A DNA stretch of 64,000 nt, taken from contig CM027385.1 of NCBI GenBank assembly GCA_015680905.1, positions 26,542,501-26,606,500 of the forward strand, in the 5' to 3' direction. Each line of letters begins with the position of its first letter. Position 1 is the stretch's first letter. Positions 1 through 11,295 of this stretch are shown here, one piece after another. A model generated the notes under the pieces. It did no database searches and was not told the DNA's origin. It saw nothing but the letters and a program-made list of their open reading frames with translations. This DNA is from Coptis chinensis (lineage: Eukaryota > Streptophyta > Magnoliopsida > Ranunculales > Ranunculaceae). The position numbers and the translations under genes were made by a program.

Positions 1-480
1 GTTGTATTGGAGTGGAGAGAAAAATAAAAAGAAAAAAATCGGTGGTGTTTTTTTTTTTTTTTTTTTTGGTTCGATGGTTTGTTAATGGAGACCTGGAGGT
101 GGAGTGGAGAAGAACACGATGCGTTTTTGGGTTTACTGGGGACTCACGTGCGAGGCACGTGACTACGATATTTTGGGCCCAAGCCCAAATAATTTCGGAA
201 ATACCATTTTGTCCTTATGCGTGCAAACTTAAAACTAAAATTCTCGACTCGTTAACGGTCCGATTTTTGCAAATGAGCTATGAAAACGATTAGCATAGAA
301 TTTCCAATCCAATGATCCATAAAACACTCTATTCTAACTGTGGTTGACATATAAAAAGGTGGAAAACACCTCGAAGTGCGAGAATGACGTAAGTTATGCG
401 AACAAATGAAACCTATATTCATAGATAGTGTCAACCTGAATCAAAATACTATTAAGCGGCATAAACAACAAGAATAGGAG
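1..480. other. Left-edge sequence with no identified gene
   Basis: AT-rich sequence with a run of 20 T at 48-67. A short open frame crosses it but shows no recognisable domain, and its start is low-complexity. Positions 481-600 already match the 3' region of gypsy element B in inverse orientation. I see no LTR here, so either the 3' end of element A has been deleted or its LTR lies outside the window. Confidence 0.5.
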
Positions 481-868
481 CAATCAAGAATGGAAAGACC
501 AACACCCCACCACCAAACAAATTTTTGACAACGAAGTTTGAAAATTTGTTTTAAAACATGGGTATTTTAAAGTTCGATTCCCGAGACTTGCTAGATTGCT
601 ATTTTTATGGTTTTAATATTTTTGTACGTTTTATGAATACAGATTAATATAAGGTGAAACAATAAGGCAATAAGGACATAATTAAAACCATAAAGAAACA
701 TGACTTAAAAACCGAGAAAACATGCAAGAGTGGAAAACGTGAATTATGTTAAACGTGGACTTAGGATCCGATACTTACAGCCACACACTCCATAGGGATG
801 GCCTGGTTACCTGAATGGTGCACTTACCAATATATGGAAGTGAAAGGAAGTACACCAAACATCATAGG

Positions 869-2113
869 TCAGTCCTCATAGACAGGGTCCAGTAAAAGGA
901 CATCCTCCACATCAAGGGACATTAACTCGTGAAAATGTTTTAACCGTTGGCCATTGACTTGAAAGGTACTATTGTCCTTAAGATTTACCAAGGTGATTGC
1001 CCTGTAAGGGGTGACTTCAGTAACCAGAAAAGGACCAGACCAACGAGTTTTTAATTTCCCGGGAAAAATATGCAAACGGGAATTGTAAAGCAAGACCTTT
1101 TGACCAACCACAAATTCTTTGTGGAAGATTTGTTTATCATGAACACATTTCATGTTAGCTTTATAATCCTTCGCGAGATCATAAGAATCGCTACGGATTT
1201 CTTCAAACTCATTTAATTGTAATTTGCGCTTGACACCCACCTTATCAAAATTGAAGTTAAGATTTTTTATAGCCCACATAGCACGGTGCTCCAATTCAAC
1301 GGGCAAATGACAAGGTTTCCCAAATACAAGTCTGAAGGGTGACATACCTATAAGAGTTTTAAAAGCAGTCCTATACGCCCATAAGGCATCAGTTAGACGC
1401 TTAGACCAATCTTTCCTATTAGGATTTATAGTTGTTTCTAAGATTTTTTTGATTTCCCTATTAGAAACTTCTACTTGGCCACTAGTTTATAGATGGTAAG
1501 GAGTTGCCACCTTATGTGTAATTCCATACTTTTTAACTAAAGACGCAACAACTCTGTTGCAAAAATGTGTTCGGCCATCACTAATGATGGCTTTAGGAAT
1601 GCCAAACCGACAGAAAATATATTCCTTAACAAAAAACACAACTGTCTTATGGTCATTGCTATGGCAGGCCATGGCCTCTATCCATTTAGACACGTAGTCC
1701 ACGACAATAAGAATATAAATAAATCCGTGGGAAACAGGAAAAGGAACCATGAAATCAATGCCCCATACATCAACAATTTCTACTACCATAATAGGATTTA
1801 AAGGCATCATAATACGTTTTGTGATTCGCCCAGTTGTTGGTAACGAACACACGTCTTGCAATGTACTTGGGCATCTTTAAAAAGGGTAGGCCAATAAAAC
1901 CCACATTGAAGAACTTTTGCAGCTATTTCATACCACTAAAATGGCCACCACACTCTTTATCATGGCAGAACGATAGAACCTCATTATATTCCTATTAGGG
2001 AATACAACCAGGAATAATCTATTCCGCACAATACTTAAAAAGGTATGGCTCATCCCAGTAGTATAGCTTAACTCTTGCCAAGAATTTCTTACGTTCATTT
2101 CTTGACCAAACAT
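869..2113 (-). pseudogene. Integrase of element A (broken)
   Basis: Ty3/gypsy integrase, which would insert element cDNA into the genome. The zinc-finger part is split between frames at about 1925-1990: a CH...GGH segment reads in one frame, and the KTC part follows a shift. The catalytic core is at 1487-1861, with the first Asp in WGIDF and the second in SDGRTHF. The region carrying the expected Glu (GQVE) lies just past an in-frame stop near 1485. The C-terminal part, 869-1345, reads [10 protein letters not shown] through a KTRWSGPF block and ends in VNGQRLKHF, typical of Athila-type integrase tails. At least one frameshift and one stop separate the pieces, so no working enzyme is expected. 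Confidence 0.85.
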
Positions 2114-2329
2114 CAGGAATAATATTAGAAGCTAAATAATTCACAATGTCAGCATACCATGGTGCAGAAAAAATAACATAAAAATGCTCATCAGGAAAAG
2201 AGTCAGGTATGGACTCAGAATCATTATCATCGTCATTTGTTAGTCTAGATATAAGTGGTCGGCAACTATATTTTTGACCCCTCTTTTGTCCTTAATTTCT
2301 AAGGTGAACTTTTGCAGGAGAAGAATCTA

Positions 2330-2671
2330 TCAGATCAATCTCTGTTTAGCATCCTTCTTTGCGAGAAGGTACCTAAGTGTTGCGTGGTCCGTGTAAACTA
2401 AAGTCTTAGTACCAACCAAATAAGGACGAAACTTATCTAAAGCATAAACGACAGCTAAAAATTCTTTTTCCATAGTTGTATAATTTCTTTGAGCATCATT
2501 TAAAGTTTTACTAGCATAATAAATAACGGTGGACTTATTATCTAGTTTATGTCCTAACACAGCACCAACAGCATAATCACTAGCATCACAAATGAGTTCG
2601 AAAGGTTTTGACCAATCGGGAGGCTGTATAATGGGTGCAGATGTTAAAGCGGCTTTTAAAGTTTCAAAATC
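2330..2671 (-). pseudogene. RNase H domain of element A
   Basis: RNase H that would remove the RNA strand during reverse transcription. Visible motifs in order are [14 protein letters not shown] with the first catalytic Asp, [11 protein letters not shown], the EKEFLAV helix with a catalytic Glu, and [11 protein letters not shown] with a further Asp. It lies directly downstream of the RT in element order, as expected for a Ty3/gypsy pol. The frame ends near 2330 and the connection to integrase is broken. Confidence 0.85.
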
Positions 2672-3970
2672 CTATTTACAGTTATAAATAAAATCAAAGA
2701 TGGCATCCTTTAAAAGTAGATTAGTTAAAGTCTTAGCTATTTTTGAAAAATCTTTGATAAAATACCTATAAAAACCGGCATGGCCTAGAAAGGCTCTAAT
2801 GTCACATACAGTCCGTGGTATAGGTAGACACGCTATCTTATCTAGTTTGGCCTTATCTACTTCAATGCCATCATTAGATACAATATGACCTAGCACTGTT
2901 CTTTTTTTTACCATGAAATGACATTTTTCCCAATTTAAAACCAGACCCTTCTCTTCACACCGTGTCAAAACCTTAGACAGGTTAGACAGGCAGTCAGTGA
3001 AAAAGTCTCCATAGATAGAAAAATAATCCATGAAAACTTTCATGAAGCACTCTACCATGTCACTAAATATATGAAGCATACACCACTGGAAGGTACTAGG
3101 AGCATTACAAAGGCCAAAAGGCATTCGTTTATAGGCATACGTTCCAAAAGGACATGTGAAGGTAGTCTTTTCTTGGTCATCAATATCTATAATAATCTGA
3201 AAATAGCCAGAGTAGCCATGTAAAAAACAATAATAAATATGACCAACTAGATGATCGAGCATCTGATCTATAAATGGTAAAGGAAAATGATCCTTTCGTG
3301 TCATGGCATTTAAGCGTTTGTAATCAATACATATCCTCCATTTTATAGGGACTCATGTGGAAACTTATTAACCATTAGCATTATGTACCATGGTAACCCC
3401 CAATTTCTTAGGAACTACATTAATGGGACTTACCCATTCGCTATCGGAGATTGGGTATATGATACCGGCATCGAGTAACTGTAAGACTTCTTCCCTAACC
3501 ACCTCTTTCATGGCAGGGTTCAAGCAACGCTGAGGTTCGCAAGAAGTCTTTGCATTATCCTCCAAATGAATACGATGTGTGCATACATTAGGGTCAATCC
3601 CCTTAATGTCGTCTAGGGACCAACCAATCGCGGAATGATGTTCCCTAATCACCCTAATCAAACGTGCCTCTTCATCCACATACAATAGAGAAGATATAAT
3701 TATCGGATGACTACTATTCGGATCAAGTTGAATATTCTTCAACTCAGAAGGAAGTGGTTTAAGCACAGGGGTGGGAGGAATGTCGATAAAGGCTTCTGGA
3801 GGTTCCTTATCGTGAATAGTGAAGACTTTTTTAGGTATCAAATCTTCATACTCGGTAGATGGAGCTACATAAGGATCTAAAGTAGGTGTAGACTCGAAGA
3901 GGGCGTTGACTTCCTCTACGTAGGAGTCGTCCTCAAAATCTAAACTTTCGAAAGAAACAAATTTATGCAT
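2672..3970 (-). pseudogene. Reverse transcriptase of element A, active site altered
   Basis: Ty3/gypsy reverse transcriptase. The N-terminal linker and fingers are at 3368-3970 (GWSLDDIKGIDP, CTHRIHLEDN, EVLQLLDAGIIYPISDS, SPINVVPKK). Palm and thumb are at 2672-3304 (DHFPLPFIDQML, FTCPFGTYAYKRMPFGLCNAP, FLGHAGFYRYFIKDF). The palm Asp pair, usually FMDD in this lineage, reads FMDY near 3030, so the second catalytic Asp is lost. A stop lies between the blocks at about 3365. The domain is complete in order but cannot be active as read. It lies directly downstream of the protease frame. Confidence 0.9.
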
Positions 3971-3976
3971 CTTGTT

Positions 3977-4797
3977 TTATGGAAACGTGTTATTAAAATA
4001 GTCTTGAGCTAAGCTCTCGATCGTGCTAACCTCCCTATATATAGACGAATCTGGTAACTGTTTCATCATTTTAAAAATATTTACCTCAACAGAAAGATAG
4101 CCAAAAGACATGGACATTGAACCATCGCGGCAGTTTATAAGCGTGTTGGTAGTTGCTAAGAAAGGATGCCCTAAAATGATCGGAACAGAGTCGTTAGCGA
4201 CTTCTTTATTGAGGATAACAAAATCAACAGGATAGTAGAAATCCTGAACCTTAACAAGCACGTTTTCAACCACACCCTTAGGATACTTAATACACCGATC
4301 AGCTAATTGCAACGTCATTTTAATAGGTTGCATCTCCTGTAGACCAATTTGTTTATATAAATAATAAGGGAGTAAGTTAACACTCTCCCCAAGGTCTAAT
4401 AGTGCGATCGTCATGTGGGAATCTCCTAAGGTGCATTGTACAGTAGAACGACCAGGGTCCTTGTACTTAGGAATATTTGTCTTACTTAGGAATATTTGTT
4501 CCATTATGTTCAAATAAAGTTGGAAACTATTCAGTTAAAAAGGCGTCTTTAGGAATATTTGTCTTATGCTTAGTAGTGCACAACTCTTTGAGAAACTTAG
4601 CATGGTGAGGTAACATTTTAATCGTTTCAAGAAAGGAAAAGTTTATCATTAGATTTTTGAAAATTTCCCTAATCTCATCGAAATTTGTATCCTTGGTTAA
4701 CATGGCTAATCTCTGGGGAAACGGTGGTTTCTCTCAATATTTAGCATATGGATCAATAGGATGTTTAACCTTGGCCTTTTGTTTCTTAGGTTGTGGT
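3977..4797 (-). pseudogene. Protease region of element A
   Basis: Aspartic protease of the gag-pol polyprotein. The catalytic block is at 3977-4513: GDSHMTIALLDLGES carries the Asp, followed by VNLLPYYLYKQIGL, MTLQLADRCIKYPKGVVE and PIILGHPFLAT. The usual D(T/L)GAS triad reads DLGES, with Ala changed to Glu. The upstream segment (4514-4797), in broken frames, contains DEIREIFKNL and HAKFLKELC-type sequence that matches the N-terminal part of the protease frame of element B at 16120-16380. This shows the two elements are related in coding sequence as well as LTR. Confidence 0.85.
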
Positions 4798-6364
4798 TTA
4801 ACTGGTACCGGCCTCTACAGGGGTAGGATCTTCAATTACTACTTCGGTATCTAGTAAAATATCCAGTGTATGGACTATTGGTGGGGTAACTACAGGCATG
4901 GTTACGTCGTTATCAACCACTCTACCAGAATAGAGAGTGGTGATGACATTTAGCTCACCTACGTTTCTATTTTCATTACTAGTATTACCGTTTACCTCAA
5001 AGGCTGTGTTTGTTGTTTTAGGATTAGGTATCGCTTGACCTGGAAACACAACTTTTGGTTGTAATTTCTCTTCGGTGAACTGCTGTAAGGAAAATTGGAT
5101 GGACTGTAAAATCTGTTGTTGGGTTTGCATAAAGGCGTCGAAACGATCCAGTTGTGGAGGAGTGTTTGTTACATGTTGTGTGACTGGAACTATGTCACAT
5201 TGATTATTAATGGGTGGGTTGTAATAGTTATTATTTACCAGAACGATACCTCTATTATCATTATAATTATTATTGTTATAATTATTATAATTGCCTTGTC
5301 CTTGTCCTTGTCATGGTGGAGCTTGGTTGTAATTGTTTGATGGCCTAACATTTTGATTATTATACCCTAGAGGTGTAACTTGTTGATTATTTCTCCAACT
5401 GAAGTTGGGATTTTGTCTCCAAGGGGCACTAGGAATTGGATAGCTATTAATGGAGCAAACATTATCTGGTTGTGATGGTTGTTGTTCATAGGCGAGGGGA
5501 CAATAGGAGTCGGGATGCTCAGGACTCAAACATAAATTACATGGAATAGAGTTGACATTCATGACAGGGGTAGGCTTTTGTTGAAAAGAAATAGCTTCTA
5601 CCTTTTTAGTGAGAGATTCGATTAAAGTTTTAAGCTCAGGATCAGGTTTCATCTCAAACATACCGGCAACCTTAACTGTTAAAGAAGAACTAGCAGAGCG
5701 GGGGATATCGTCACTACCCCCCCCCCCCCCACCAGTTATTATTACGCTTTGTTTGATCTTCTAAAAACCTATAAGCCTCTAAGTCTCCTTTACTGAGGAA
5801 ACTACCCCCATTCATTATATCAAGGACCTTTTTATGGTGGTGTAAAAGTCCCTTGAAAAAGGCACGAACTAACGTGTCTTCCACAAGGTTATGATGTGGA
5901 CACTTTATAAGAAGATCAGTGAAACGATTCCAGGCCTCTGGAAAGGATTCCTGAGGATTCTGGCGGAAAAAATGAATCTTAGAAAGCATTTCATCTATCT
6001 TCAGTGGTGGGTAAAAATATTCCATAAACAATTGAACAAGTTTGGCCCCATGAGTCTACAGAATTAGGCGCTTGGGCAGTTAACCAAGACACCGCCTTAT
6101 CGGCTAGGGTGAAAGAAACACCTTCAGTTTAATTTGTTCCACACCTACCTTAGGATGATGGAAAGTGATAAGAACTTGTTCAATCATACGCATATGCTGA
6201 TAAGGTTTTTCATGGTCTAACCCATGAAAAATTGGTAACAAATTAAATATATTCGAGGGGATTTGGAAATCCCCCAATGGGTCTGCAAGAACAATGCAAG
6301 ATTTTGGGCTATCGTTCAGGGCTTTGTAAAAGTCAGAGAGAGGAGTCTGTCTTTCTTTAGCCAT
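4798..6364 (-). pseudogene. gag of element A (several frames)
   Basis: Capsid and nucleocapsid precursor. The start is placed at MAKERQTPLSDFY (6364), because the same start and sequence occur in element B at 14662. The capsid-like part follows in two pieces (6104-6364 and 5714-6031), with the retrotransposon gag block IHFFRQNPQESFPEAWNRF. The 5311-5661 piece holds a zinc knuckle of form CX2CX4HX4C (CNLCLSPEHPDSYC), followed by Gln/Asn/Pro-rich sequence. The 4798-5130 piece is a Gln-rich tail. A poly-C run at 5717-5730 lies at the end of one piece and may mark a length error or slippage mutation. Confidence 0.85.
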
Positions 6365-6719
6365 TATTTCAGGTGTAGTGTGTGGTATATTAGATAGGTG
6401 TGTGTGTTGACATTGACAATAGATTATGTTACTCATTTTTTTTCTACCTGGCCTTAATCTCATGCAAGGCTAAGTCCAATATTAAAGAAACACAAAAAAA
6501 GTCAAAACAAACCTGATATGCTAGTATAAATCCTCTAACACGGGAGGCGAGGAGTGGAAGAAGGAGTACCTGAATGTCTCCTTGCTACGCGTTTGAATAG
6601 TGTTTTCTATACGCGATTTCAGTGTATTCAAGCAAATAGCAACACTGAATAACTTTGAAAAAATGAACGTTTGAACTAACCTATGAAATCGGGCTTTTTC
6701 ATAAGAGGGAGTGTGGCGC

Positions 6720-6920
6720 ACTAAGAATTTACCTTCCAAGGGCGCGGGTCGCGCTCTTGCCTTACTCGAAGCACAGGCACTTTAGCGCGGGGTGCGCTTC
6801 AAATTTGCCTAACAAGGGTGCATGATGCACTCTTGCCTTGGACAATGTCCATGCACTTCGGCTAGTGGTGCGCTCAGAATTTGGCTTACAAGAGCGTGGG
6901 GTGCACTCAGTATATTCCTG
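6720..6920 (-). repeat. GC-rich imperfect repeats in the leader of element A
   Basis: Between the primer-binding site and gag there are several imperfect copies of a GC-rich motif around GCGCGGGTCGCGCTC, each spaced by CTTGCC-type sequence. The inverse equivalent lies at 14195-14415 in the leader of element B. The surroundings are AT-rich, so the stretch stands out in composition. It does not look protein-coding. Confidence 0.6.
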
Positions 6921-7039
6921 CGAAAAAAATTAGTTTTTGAACCAGACAAACACAGTTAGAACCAAACAAGGGTGGGTGGGTTTAATGGGATTTTGGTAGG
7001 ATTAACACTACTAAAGGAAATGAAACTAAAAATAACTAA

Positions 7040-7055
7040 GATGGCAGTGGCCCCA
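7040..7055 (-). other. Primer-binding site of element A (degenerate)
   Basis: On the minus strand, TGGGGCCACTGCCATC begins three bases after the LTR end. It resembles the tRNA-Asp-complementary site TGGCGCC(G/A)TTGCC common in Athila-type elements, with several changes. The matching site in element B is TGGCGTCGGTGCCATC. Confidence 0.6.
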
Positions 7056-7057
7056 TT

Positions 7058-8502
7058 TGATATAAGAAAACACGATAGTTTTACCTATGAATAAGTAATC
7101 AAACTCAAGAATAAGTAAAACTAAATGTTTATACGATGCTATATCAAAGTTTTCTACTCTCGTTATTAATGCAATATGTTTGGAGTAGAAAATTCGTTCC
7201 ACTCCTAGTTCATTTAGATGTGAAGTTTCCTAGTTCGTGTAAGCTAACAAAATCGTGAGAGTAATGGAATTGAATTTACCTACGATGGTGAATTAACTAA
7301 TCAAGATGATATAAATCAAACTATGGAAATTCAATACTGAATTGACGATATGAGAAGGAATTAGGGGAATTTGATTCCACCTTGATTCGACTTAATAAAC
7401 TAGCATAGAATACGTTGTAATCCTAATCTTTATGTTTTCACGTAAAGGTTGGGTATTTCTAATCCCTAATTATTCATGGTAATCTCTACCAACTAATAAC
7501 TAGCATGTTAAGCAATCAAACTCATTCTCATGCTGAACTAATTACTTTCTAGAATGGAATAAAACCTTTCAACTATATCTATGCTAACAAAAATCAAGTC
7601 ATCATCAAGGCTTCCTCAAATCCCTCTAATAGAGGTTTTAGCCTTGAATCATTAAACTATCATTAATGGAATAAGAACAATAAAAACAAGACATTATGGA
7701 AGAAATGATAATTACTTTATTAATCTAATTGAACAGTCTAATGATTCAAAATGAATTAAAACTGAATTAAAACTAATTTAGAACTTGAGTTTATGACTAA
7801 CTAATTATGAAATTAAGACAAAACTAAAAACTAACTAAGAATTGAATTAGAAACTAAGTATTTGATAATTAACTAAGTAACTAAGTCTAAAAAACTAATT
7901 TCTTGTTCTAAAACTAATTTCTTAAGAGTTAAGTCTTAGTCCTCTTTATAGAGAAGAGGCTAGATCTACAATTTTGTGCATGCGCTTAGGAGCCATGTTT
8001 TGGGCCGGAAAATCGAGCCCAAAATCTCATTACTTCAGTCCACAAAGGGGTTTTCAGCTGGAAATGACTTCAATAGCCTTTTTGTCCACTTCTGCTCCTC
8101 TGATTTGGTCAAGGCTTAGACCATTATAAAGTTCGTTTCAAGCCAGTAGTTCTGACATTTGGTAGGCCTAATTCCGAGGTCTGAGTCCAAAGATGCGGTC
8201 TGCGGAAGTTATGTTGACTTTTGTGCTCTATTTCTGCCCGCGTTGACTTTAACTTTTCAGCTTTGACCGGGATTTAAAAAGGCTTTTTCTCCTTGAATTT
8301 TAGCCTTTAATCATAGAACATCTTAGCAACCAATCTTTTCTCTTTTATCTCGCAAAAGGGATGTATTTCTACACATAATTGACTCCAATGCCTGAAATAT
8401 ATAAAAGCACATAAACAACACTAACTCTTATTTATTAATCACATAATTGGTCTAAAAGAAATATTGTTAAAGGGTTAAAACTATAGTTTTGGGCTCTTAT
8501 CA
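7058..8502 (-). repeat. LTR of element A (5' LTR)
   Basis: On the minus strand it starts TGATAAGAGCCC at 8502 and ends TTATATCA at 7058, with TG...CA termini and about 1445 bp. It is clearly related, with many differences, to the LTRs at 12369-14034 and 34470-36136 and to the fragments at 11295-12345 and 27540-28832. The primer-binding site follows directly, which marks it as the 5' LTR. Confidence 0.88.
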
Positions 8503-8860
8503 TAGTATCATGTTGGATTTTATTTCAAAGTCATTTTACATTCAAGTTATTTACTTTTTATTCTTCATTTTCAATCTAGTTATTTTTTCAAGTTTGTTCT
8601 TCATTTCAATCAAGTTATTTCTTTCAAGTTTGTTCTTCAATTCAATCAAGTTGTTTCTTTCAATGTTTGTGCTTTCAATCAATCTTTTGATCAACAAAGT
8701 CTTTTCTAATGTTCTTCAATACAACTAGAGTTAGCAAAGCAAGACCTAAAGCTAAGAAACCTACCTTTTCTTCTTCAAGACTCCCTTTCATCCATGTTCT
8801 AAACAATTTATGGTGAACCTCACATCAATATTTTTGAAATACTCATCATTAGATCAACTT
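8503..8860. repeat. T-rich spacer with short tandem repeats
   Basis: Spacer between LTR A and copia fragment C. At 8586-8665 a unit of about 41 bp built on TCAAGTTTGTTCTTCA(A/T)TTCAATCAAGTT occurs twice, with a partial further copy before it. A short open frame runs through the repeats but is low-complexity, and I do not call it a gene. Confidence 0.55.
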
Positions 8861-9405
8861 CACCAAATAGTGCATTTTTCTGGATTATGGGGATAAGAAG
8901 TTTGGCTACAAACTTTTTGATCCGATCAACAAGAAGGTAATCTGAAGTCGAGATGTTGTGTTCTTGGAATACCAAACAATAGAAGACTTTGAGAATTTTG
9001 AAAAGCTAGAAGCTTTCGTTGATAATCTTGTTGATATATAACCAGAAGTTCCTATTATAGAATGAGTTGCAGAGGACATTGAGAATGCAGAGAACCATAG
9101 GTTTGAGGCTCATGGTGATGATCCTATTATTTATGATAGGATTGAACCTATTGAGATAGAAGATGCAGATGAAGTGCATGAACCACCACTTGAGCAAGAA
9201 GAAGTGCATCCTCCTGAGACATAAGAAGATGAGATGAGGAGATTTAAGAGAGAAAGACAAACTTCAACTAGGTACCCACCACATACGTATGTTTTACTAT
9301 CCAATAGTGGAGAACCTATGTACTATTAAGAGGCTCTTAAAGGTACAAACAAAGAGAAGTGGTTGAAGGGCATGCAAGATGATCGAGATGGGTTCTTTGT
9401 ATAAG

Positions 9406-10112
9406 AATCACAATTATGACTTAGTTGAGAAACCGAAAGGAGAAAAGTTCTCAAGAATAAGTGGATCTTCAAAGTCAAGAATGAAGAACCACATCTAAGG
9501 CACAAAGCTCGCCTTGTTATGAAGGGATTCGGTCAAAAGAAAGGTATTGACTTTGATTAAATTTTCTCTCCTTATGTTAAGATGACTTCTATAAGGGTGG
9601 TATTGGGTTTGGCCGGAAGTATGAACCAAGAGGTTGAACAACTAGATGTCAAGATAGTTTTTCTTCATGGTGATCTTGAGGAAGATGTCTACATGGACAA
9701 GCTAGAGGGTTTTGAGGTCAGAGGCAAGGAGCATTTGGTATGCAAACTAAGAAAGAGTTTGTACAGTTTGAAGCAGGTACCGAGACAGTGGTACATAAAG
9801 TTTGAGTCATTTATGGTGAAGCAAAGCTACAAGAAGTCTATGTCCGATCACTATGTGTTTGGTCAGAAGTTTTCAGATGGGGATTTCATAGTTCTCTTGT
9901 TGTATGTGGATGATATGTTGATAGTTGGCCAAAACATCAACAAGATATCCAAGTTGAAGAAAAACTTGAGCAAGTCCTTTAAGATGAAGGATTTGGGTCA
10001 AGCAAAACAAATACTTGGTAGACGGATCACTCGTGACAGAAAGAGTGGGAAGTTATGGTTTTCTCAAGAAAGCTTTATTGAGAAAGTATTGAAGAGATTT
10101 AACATAGATTAA
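9406..10112 (+). pseudogene. Copia reverse transcriptase remnant of element C
   Basis: Ty1/copia RT. Visible blocks include KHKARLV-type sequence upstream in a broken frame, LDVKIVFLHGDLEEDVYM (usually LDVKTAFLHGDL), VCKLRKSLYSLKQVPRQW, LLLYVDDMLIVG with the YVDD catalytic pair intact, and MKDLGQAKQILG. The best open stretch is 9582-10112. Upstream, a stop at about 9559 and frame changes interrupt it. The enzyme would have copied element RNA, but this copy lacks its N-terminal part and is not expected to work. Confidence 0.85.
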
Positions 10113-10862
10113 GCGAAGCTAGTGAGTTGTCCGCTTGGTGGCCAATTCCACATGACCAAAGATGTGTCTGAAGTGTGAGCATGAGAAGAAAGAAATACAA
10201 AAAATTCCTTATGCATCCACAGTGGGCAGCTTGATATATGCAATGGTGTGTACAAGACTGGATATTGCTTTTGCCATTGGTGTTGTAAGCTAATTTCTAT
10301 CAAATCCGGGTAAAGAGCATTGGGAAGGTGTTAAGTGTATTGAGATATCTCAAGGACACTTTCAAGGTGTGTTTGTGTTTTGGTGGGAGTAAGACCTTAC
10401 TTTAATGCTACACAAATGCAGACATGGCAGGTGATGTTGACTCGATGAAGTCCACTTTTGGTTATCTGTTTACATTTGCAGGGGGAGCAGTTTCTTGGCA
10501 ATCTAAGTTACAAAAATATGTTGCCTTCTCCACTATAGAAGTCGAGTATATTATATCCACTGAGTGTTGCAAAGAGATGCTATGGATGAACATGTTCTTC
10601 AATGAACTAGGGCTAAAGCAGAAACAGTTTGTAGTTCTTTGTGACAGTCAGAAAGTCATCCATTTGAGTAAGAATCTGAGTTTTTCATTATAGATCTAAG
10701 CACATACATGTGCGTTATCATTGAATTAGAGAAGTTCTCGAAGAGAAGCAATTCTGCATTAAAAAGATCCATGCCAACAAGAATGGGTCGGCTATGATGA
10801 CCAAAGTTTTGCCAAAAGGCAAGTTTGTTATATGTTGTGCTACTGCCGGAATGGTAGCACAC
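10113..10862 (+). pseudogene. Copia RNase H and C-terminal pol of element C
   Basis: Continuation of pol past a stop at 10110. Blocks are the MVCTRLDIAFAIG equivalent in a shifted frame, then DVDSMKSTFGYLFTFAGGAVSWQSKLQKYVAFST(I/T)EVEYI with RNase H residues, and KEMLWM. The frame at 10424-10693 is the longest clean part. The tail to about 10862 matches the F tail (ICCATAGMV-type end). Several stops make it a pseudogene. Confidence 0.8.
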
Positions 10863-10905
10863 TCTTTTTATTGATTCAGGAATGTGTGGAGTACCCCCGG
10901 GAGAT

Positions 10906-11295
10906 TGTTGCAGACCCTCACCATGTGATAGGACGACTTGGTGGCATCATCCACATGTAGGTTAGAGGATCTCATGGTCTCATTCGTAAGGAGCTTAAGC
11001 GGTCTGCATCCATCGTTAGGAGTAAATACTACTGATAATTCGACATCGGCATGTTGATTGGAACCAAAATTTTGTAGACTCGTCCAAATTTAGGAACACT
11101 ATAAAACCAAAGTTAGGTTTTGGTGTAAGATAAGTCTTTGAAAGAAATCCAATTTTGAGAGCGACCAAAATTGAGAAAAAATATTTGCAAAGAGATAAAG
11201 CTTGTAAGGAGATATTAGTAAGGAGAGATCTAGTAAGTTTGGAGAGACTTGATAGGAGTGATTGTAATTGATAATATATAAACTTGAATACTTAT
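10906..11295 (+). repeat. 3' LTR remnant of copia fragment C
   Basis: Begins TGTTGCAGACCCTCAC after a purine-rich GGGAGAT, paralleling TGTTGGAGTTATCC at 47569 in element F. The segment 11120-11280 keeps the F LTR pattern of AACCTAAC-like, CTTGTAAGGAG, ATCTAGTAAG and GAGTGATTGTAAT blocks. The GC-rich central part of the F LTR is missing or unrecognisable. The end is not defined; the next LTR fragment begins near 11295. Confidence 0.6.

Larger units (their letters stand above)
481..8502 (-). mobile_element. Element A: degenerate Ty3/gypsy (Athila-like) retrotransposon
   Basis: Read on the minus strand, the order is LTR (8502-7058), primer-binding site, GC-rich leader, gag, protease, RT, RNase H, integrase and a 3' untranslated stretch. 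That is the Ty3/gypsy order. The degenerate primer-binding site resembles the tRNA-Asp type used by Athila elements, and the protease block (LLDLG, LQLADR, ILGHPFL) fits that lineage. All coding domains carry stops or frameshifts. The 3' LTR is not visible. Element B at 12369-36136 shares its LTR, leader, gag and protease, so A looks like an autonomous relative of B. The Athila label is inferred from motifs, not from a tree. Confidence 0.85.
8861..11295 (+). mobile_element. Element C: 5'-truncated Ty1/copia fragment
   Basis: The sequence matches the second half of copia element F: 8866-9300 corresponds to 44250-44660, followed by RT, RNase H and an LTR remnant. Gag, protease and most of integrase are absent. 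The left break is at about 8861, inside the post-integrase region. The C copy is more decayed than F, with stops in every domain. Confidence 0.85.

Noticed and set aside
12..293. Open frame of 93 codons at the left edge
   Set aside because: It starts with a low-complexity Lys run and a poly-Phe stretch from a T run; no domain and no homologous copy in the window.
565..600. Possible tRNA T-arm (GTTCGATTCCCGAG)
   Set aside because: No acceptor or anticodon arms around it, and it aligns with the 3' untranslated region of element B (17527-17555, inverse).
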